Positions 21,374-24,314 of a DNA stretch of 24,314 bases are shown here, in pieces. The translations under genes were made by a program, and so were the position numbers. The notes beneath the pieces were generated by a model that did not search any database, was not told the origin of the DNA, and saw nothing but the letters and a program-made list of their open reading frames with translations. How positions within the stretch are numbered: position 1 is the stretch's first letter; every line of letters begins with the position of its first letter. Location of the stretch: NCBI GenBank assembly GCA_035290025.1, contig DATDVL010000044.1, forward strand, positions 1 to 24,314, written 5' to 3'. The DNA is from DATDVL01 sp035290025. Lineage in GTDB: Archaea; Nanobdellota; Nanobdellia; SCGC-AAA011-G17; DATDVL01.

Positions 21374-22216
21374 ATGAAAAAGCCACAATTGTGTTTGGAT
21401 GGTTATCGTGTTTTTAGTCCTGGTATTCTTTGTTATGCGGCAAGTGTGAAGATTAATCCTGTCGGTGGGAAGAATAGAACTCCTGTAGACATGGTTCCAG
21501 TTACTATTTTTGAACGTTCGATGGATATTGGTTTTACAGAAGTTGCTGATTATGTTGTGGGGCGTGCAAAAAAGTTTTTGGGTGAGCAAGGGGCTTATAA
21601 TGATCCAGAATTTGCGCATCATCCCTATGAGTCAAAGATTGCTCGGTCTTTAGCAGTACTGCCAAGAAGATTTGTCGAACGTATTGCTCAGAATGATGGT
21701 AATCTTTTAGGTTTGTTGTGTGATACTATAGACGAGAGTACTCGGGGAGTATGTTATACCATGTCCATAAGTCAAGGTCTGGTCATGAAAAATAAGTTAA
21801 AAACGATGAAAAGATCAAGAAATCCTGCGTCGGCTCCGAGCAGGTTTAGTCGTTTATTTAATGTAGGTTCTGATAAGCTAGGATTTTCTTGTTGGTTATG
21901 GTCTCTTGATTTTTATTTAGGTGATGCGACTATGGACAACCATGGATTTAGTGGTACATCTTACGTGCCGTCACTTGATCAGGTAATGAGTGTTAGTGGT
22001 GACTTGGACTGGTCATTCTTTCATAAAGGTGAAGGTTTAAAAGAAGCGAAGGAAGGAGCTAAAGAGCTTCTGACATCAGTGTACACACATCTTGGTGATG
22101 AAGATGGTTTTGCTCGTTATTGTTGGTCATTGCCAAATACTGCTGATATTCATGTGCGAAGGAAGGCGTATGAAGCCTTGCAGAGGGCTTTAGATTGGCA
22201 GAGTGCGCTTCTTTAG
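21374..22216 (+). CDS. Orphan protein, second of a tandem paralogous pair
   Basis: 280 residues, unknown family, a diverged paralogue of the preceding gene. The shared core is I89-A90-x5-L96-P-R98-R99-F100-V101-x-R103-I104-A105; the first ~70 residues also follow the same pattern (L-x-L near residue 6, V-P-V-T at 41-44, Y-V-V at 60-62). The central part differs: a basic stretch (K-M-K-R-S-R-type near 145-160) and a Trp/Phe-rich segment (C-W-L-W-S-L-D-F-Y) are only here. Its own TATA box suggests separate, leaderless transcription. The stop overlaps that of rpp30 by 4 bases (TTAG at 22213-22216). A-rich stretches such as 21781-21820 do not follow the local G+T skew. Function cannot be given. 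Confidence 0.75.
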   Translation: MKKPQLCLDGYRVFSPGILCYAASVKINPVGGKNRTPVDMVPVTIFERSMDIGFTEVADYVVGRAKKFLGEQGAYNDPEFAHHPYESKIARSLAVLPRRFVERIAQNDGNLLGLLCDTIDESTRGVCYTMSISQGLVMKNKLKTMKRSRNPASAPSRFSRLFNVGSDKLGFSCWLWSLDFYLGDATMDNHGFSGTSYVPSLDQVMSVSGDLDWSFFHKGEGLKEAKEGAKELLTSVYTHLGDEDGFARYCWSLPNTADIHVRRKAYEALQRALDWQSALL

Positions 22217-22707
22217 AGTTGTCGTATCAAGGGTTCTTTTTTCTTGTAGGTGAGTGCTTGTTGTGCTTCTTTTGCAGTCATGCCTATGCTTTGTCCGAAT
22301 GCTTGTAGGTCTTGTGGTGTTCGTTGTTCATATTTGTTCGTTGCGAAGCTGGCGATGATCATTTTTGTTTTGTATTTTCTGCAGAGTTTCACGTTTTGTT
22401 GCATTCTTCCTATGATAAGTTGTCGGTCTGCATGATGGAGTACTAATCGGAAGTTGAATGCTATCATGATACGGTTGTGTGTTGCTAGTTTGCAAAGTGT
22501 GTGGTTGAGTCCTGCTCGTCTGCTGTTGGTTTTGTCTGCTTTCTTGTTGGTTTCTAGGTTGGTGATGATGTCAACGTGGGGGTTGTTCAATATTTTTTTT
22601 GTTTCTTCTTCATGAACAGTTTTTTTGATGACAAAGTCTTGTACCGTGTAGCAGGTTTTGAATCCTAGGGATAGTGGCTGTTCTTTGAATTGTATAATAT
22701 CGTTCAT
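22213..22707 (-). CDS. rnp3: RNase P protein component 3 (Rpp30 family)
   Basis: 164-residue Rpp30-like protein, partner of Pop5 in RNase P. Supporting pattern: V-D-I-I-T-N-L-E, then R-R-A-G-L-N-H-T-L-C, I-M-I-A-F-N-F-R-L-V-L, an R-x-x-x-x-x-R-M-Q-Q-N segment, K-M-I-I-A-S-F-A, R-T-P-Q-D-L-Q-A-F-G and G-M-T-A-K-E-A in TIM-barrel order. It is short for the family (usually over 200 residues); the early barrel strands look reduced, as in other streamlined genomes. It overlaps the AK6-like gene upstream by 4 bases and shares stop bases with the convergent orphan. In typical archaea it precedes pop5 directly. Confidence 0.88.
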   Translation of the reverse strand: MNDIIQFKEQPLSLGFKTCYTVQDFVIKKTVHEEETKKILNNPHVDIITNLETNKKADKTNSRRAGLNHTLCKLATHNRIMIAFNFRLVLHHADRQLIIGRMQQNVKLCRKYKTKMIIASFATNKYEQRTPQDLQAFGQSIGMTAKEAQQALTYKKKEPLIRQL

Positions 22708-23180
22708 AGTGCTTGTTTCCAGTTAATATTTTTTGGGTTGTGGGTGGTGTCAACGATAATAATGTTATGATTTTGGTCGCGTGCTTCTCCCAAGCATGCG
22801 TTGCACAGTTCTGCTTCTAGGTTTTCTTTTATTTTACTTGGTGTGTAGTTTCTTTTTTTGAGTCTTCGTTGTAGGAGTGGTAGAGTACAGGTGGTGACAA
22901 TACATGTTTGCACATATTTTTTGGGCAAGTAGTGGCTGAGGTGGCCATCAATGACAAGGATTTTTTTACTGGCGTTGATAACGTTTATGAGAACATTGAC
23001 AAGTTTTTCTTTGGTAATAGTATAAGACTGCATGTTCTTGTCATAACCCTCTGCTAAGTGGTAAGGTTTGATAAGTTTTTTTATATCGATATAAGTTGCT
23101 CCTAATTGTTGTGCTATGGTTTTAGCGAGGGCTGTTTTTCCCGTGCCGGGTGTTCCTGTGACGATAATAGCTTGGTGCAT
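22704..23180 (-). CDS. AK6/Fap7-type adenylate kinase
   Basis: 158-residue P-loop kinase of the AK6 (Fap7, hCINAP) family. In eukaryotes and archaea these have adenylate kinase/ATPase activity and take part in late 18S/16S rRNA processing with ribosomal protein uS11. Features: G-T-P-G-T-G-K-T (9-16), D-I-K-K-L at 32-36 in the AMP-site region, the D-G-H-L-S-H motif (78-83), and the lid-like R-L-K-K-R-N-Y-T-P-S-K-I segment with E-N-L-E-A-E, which is the most distinctive part of the family. The ATG follows the DUF357 stop directly, and its own stop overlaps the rpp30 start, so the three genes form one operon joining RNA-processing functions. Confidence 0.93.
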   Translation of the reverse strand: MHQAIIVTGTPGTGKTALAKTIAQQLGATYIDIKKLIKPYHLAEGYDKNMQSYTITKEKLVNVLINVINASKKILVIDGHLSHYLPKKYVQTCIVTTCTLPLLQRRLKKRNYTPSKIKENLEAELCNACLGEARDQNHNIIIVDTTHNPKNINWKQAL

Positions 23181-23477
23181 TTAGTCCCTCGTGAATAATC
23201 GGTTGTCATGCACGTCAAAGATTCCTATGCATGCTCCTGCGTCTAACCACCCGTGGGCGTAGTTGAGTGCTGCGAATGCTGTTACGATTTCCCCTTTCTT
23301 TGCGAAGTGTTCTGCGTCGTTAATATAGCATGCTATCATGGTAAGGAAGTCTTTTCTTGTTTGCTGGCTGATCACAAGCTTTTCTGGTGCCATTTTTGCG
23401 TGCTCGTATGCCTCTTTGGTTATGGCAAAATATTTTTCCAGTTTTTCGTCAGTGACATGGTTGATAGTTTTTGTCAT
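23181..23477 (-). CDS. DUF357 family protein
   Basis: 98 residues from ATG 23477. The segment Y-I-N-D-A-E-H-F-A-K-K-G-E, followed by A-F-A-A-L-N-Y-A-H-G-W-L-D-A-G, is the signature of the archaeal DUF357 family (PF04010), a small helical protein of unknown function often found near RNA-processing or replication genes. I prefer ATG 23477 to the in-frame start at 23531, because the first 18 residues of the longer form do not fit the family and a TATA-like CTTTTAAAC (23498-23506) lies ~25 bases before 23477. It is followed without a gap by the AK6-like gene. It heads the DUF357-AK6-rpp30 operon. Confidence 0.88.
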   Translation of the reverse strand: MTKTINHVTDEKLEKYFAITKEAYEHAKMAPEKLVISQQTRKDFLTMIACYINDAEHFAKKGEIVTAFAALNYAHGWLDAGACIGIFDVHDNRLFTRD

Positions 23478-23497
23478 GGAGTGAAGTTGTAGTGATA

Positions 23498-23506
23498 GTT
23501 TAAAAG
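23498..23506 (-). promoter_or_regulatory. TATA box for the DUF357-AK6-rpp30 operon
   Basis: The minus strand reads CTTTTAAAC, centred ~25 bases before ATG 23477. Together with the ATG it suggests a leaderless mRNA; no Shine-Dalgarno is visible. Confidence 0.45.
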
Positions 23507-23541
23507 TGTTGTTTTTTCGTCCCTTAGTCAAGATAAATCAG

Positions 23542-23549
23542 TTTTATTA
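23542..23549 (+). promoter_or_regulatory. TATA box for the 23573 orphan
   Basis: TTTTATTA is centred ~27 bases before ATG 23573, divergent from the DUF357 promoter. No Shine-Dalgarno precedes the start, so a leaderless mRNA is likely. Confidence 0.5.
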
Positions 23550-23572
23550 AGGGATGCAAATAAGATTATGTT

Positions 23573-24202
23573 ATGTCAACGCAAGTTCCTGAAGTATCCT
23601 TAGCTTCTTTTGGTATCCATAATTATGCTGAACTTGTTGCTTATTTCGGTTTTCTTCCAAAAGCGAAATCACTCGTATTGAATGATTTGTTAGCAATGCA
23701 AAGTTCGGGGAGTGCAGAAAGATGTGAGCTAGGTATGGATGAAGAAACATTTCGAAGTGTACAACTGGAAATATTTCAGGGAGACTATCTTGCGTATGTT
23801 GAGGATCATAAAGTAGGTTCTTTGCTTTGTGAAAAGCAGAGTTGTCATAAGTCTATTCTTCTTCCTATTGATCTTCGTCATCAGTATGGCCATTTTTTTC
23901 ATGCGTATTGTTTGGGTGTTAGTATTAATCAAGTCATTTCAGGAACGGATCATGAAGAAAGGGCCGCAGTGGGTCGCAATATTTTTTCTGGTAGAATAGG
24001 TCATTCTGCTCGTGATGCTCTTGAGTTGATTATGCGTATTGAGCGTGTTTGTCGTCCGGGTCCTAATATTAATGGTCCTTTGACATTGGAGGATCTTAAG
24101 TATGTAAAAGATCGCTCTGCTGATTCTCCACAAGGGCGTAGATTAGTGTTGGAAGATTTCTATTTTGGTGAAAGTCGTGATGATAAACCCATACCCTTTT
24201 AA
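23573..24202 (+). CDS. Orphan protein of unknown function
   Basis: 209 residues, soluble, not recognised. The N-terminal half is mixed helix and strand with four Cys (including S-L-L-C-E-K-Q-S-C-H near residue 83-92, a C-x5-C-H spacing), a central H-Q-Y-G-H-F-F-H-A-Y-C cluster that could bind a metal (three His and one Cys close together), and a charged C-terminal tail ending in D-D-K-P-I-P-F. Metal binding is inferred from composition only. It is divergent from the DUF357 operon, with its own leaderless-type promoter. It does not clearly align with the paralogous pair at 20465-22216. Confidence 0.7.
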   Translation: MSTQVPEVSLASFGIHNYAELVAYFGFLPKAKSLVLNDLLAMQSSGSAERCELGMDEETFRSVQLEIFQGDYLAYVEDHKVGSLLCEKQSCHKSILLPIDLRHQYGHFFHAYCLGVSINQVISGTDHEERAAVGRNIFSGRIGHSARDALELIMRIERVCRPGPNINGPLTLEDLKYVKDRSADSPQGRRLVLEDFYFGESRDDKPIPF

Positions 24203-24227
24203 TAGGTTAGTTTACTAGGTTTTTACT

Positions 24228-24314
24228 ATGGCTGTTATTAAACTTTTTTTCCGTGCGGGCGAACCGTATTGTGAGATGGTTCGTAATTTGTTGACTTTTC
24301 ATAAGATTGCTTTT
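24228..24314 (+). CDS. Start of a glutaredoxin / GST N-terminal-like protein (partial)
   Basis: 29 codons to the right edge. The visible N terminus, V-I-K-L-F-F-R-A-G-E-P-Y-C-E-M-V-R-N-L-L, matches the first strand, active-site loop and first helix of the glutaredoxin/GST N-terminal thioredoxin fold. The usual C-P-Y-C is E-P-Y-C here: the first Cys is missing and only C15 remains, as in some GST N-domain proteins (S-P-Y-C). It starts 25 bases after the previous stop, so it may be co-transcribed with it. The rest of the protein is outside the window, so the family is tentative. Confidence 0.5.
   Translation, partial: MAVIKLFFRAGEPYCEMVRNLLTFHKIAF

Noticed and set aside
1..24314. tRNA or rRNA genes, CRISPR arrays, insertion sequences
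   Set aside because: I saw no cloverleaf with a T-loop consensus, no regularly spaced repeats, no transposase motifs and no terminal inverted repeats. Recurrent GTT/TTG/GGT words come from the strand composition, not from true repeats.

Overview
The window is archaeal. It carries an archaeal RNA-degrading exosome (Rrp4, Rrp41, Rrp42), the proteasome alpha subunit, SBDS, two RNase P proteins (Pop5/Rpp14 and Rpp30), RNA polymerase subunit K, an archaeal-type uS2, an AK6/Fap7 kinase, a DUF357 protein, and TATA boxes about 26-27 nt before many start codons. Small proteins, very tight packing (repeated 4-nt ATGA overlaps and overlapping convergent stops) and AT-rich DNA suggest a small-genome DPANN-like lineage, Woesearchaeota/Pacearchaeota in style. 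That lineage is an inference, not proven.

Layout: (1) 1-5388, + strand: end of a secreted, sequon-rich protein, then an operon for a type IV pilus/secretion motor (membrane protein with two GWP repeats and a winged helix, FlaI/TadA-type ATPase, two TadC/FlaJ-type platform proteins). (2) 5385-8958: an orphan gene; a minus-strand operon (P-loop-less RecA-fold protein, 4-TM protein, FlaR-like kinase); and, divergently from one palindromic TATA box, two KaiC-like ATPases. (3) 8955-11637, minus strand: two half-size MgtE-type transporter subunits, a 3-TM protein and a membrane-anchored coiled-coil protein. (4) 11766-15719: a second P-loop-less RecA-fold protein, uS2, an orphan sharing the uS2 promoter, a multi-TM mechanosensitive-channel-like protein, a DUF2683 antitoxin-like protein and a 403-aa orphan. 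(5) 15790-23477: the archaeal RNA/protein-quality superoperon on the minus strand (DUF357, AK6, Rpp30 // Pop5, PsmA, SBDS // Rrp4, Rrp41, Rrp42, RpoK), interrupted twice by orphan genes. (6) 23573-24314: one more orphan and the start of a glutaredoxin/GST-fold protein. No stretch over 300 bases lacks a gene. I saw no rRNA, tRNA, CRISPR array or insertion sequence.

Two genome-scale patterns stand out. The + strand is rich in G and T whichever strand is coding, as expected for a strong replication-strand skew, and several orphan genes do not share it. Many genes, orphans especially, seem to be transcribed leaderless from a TATA box centred 25-27 nt upstream of the start codon; in two places one palindromic TATA box appears to serve two divergent genes. 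The most interesting candidates for undescribed biology are the KaiC/pseudo-KaiC/coiled-coil/MgtE neighbourhood beside the pilus motor, and the tandem pair of orphan paralogues lodged between rpp30 and pop5.
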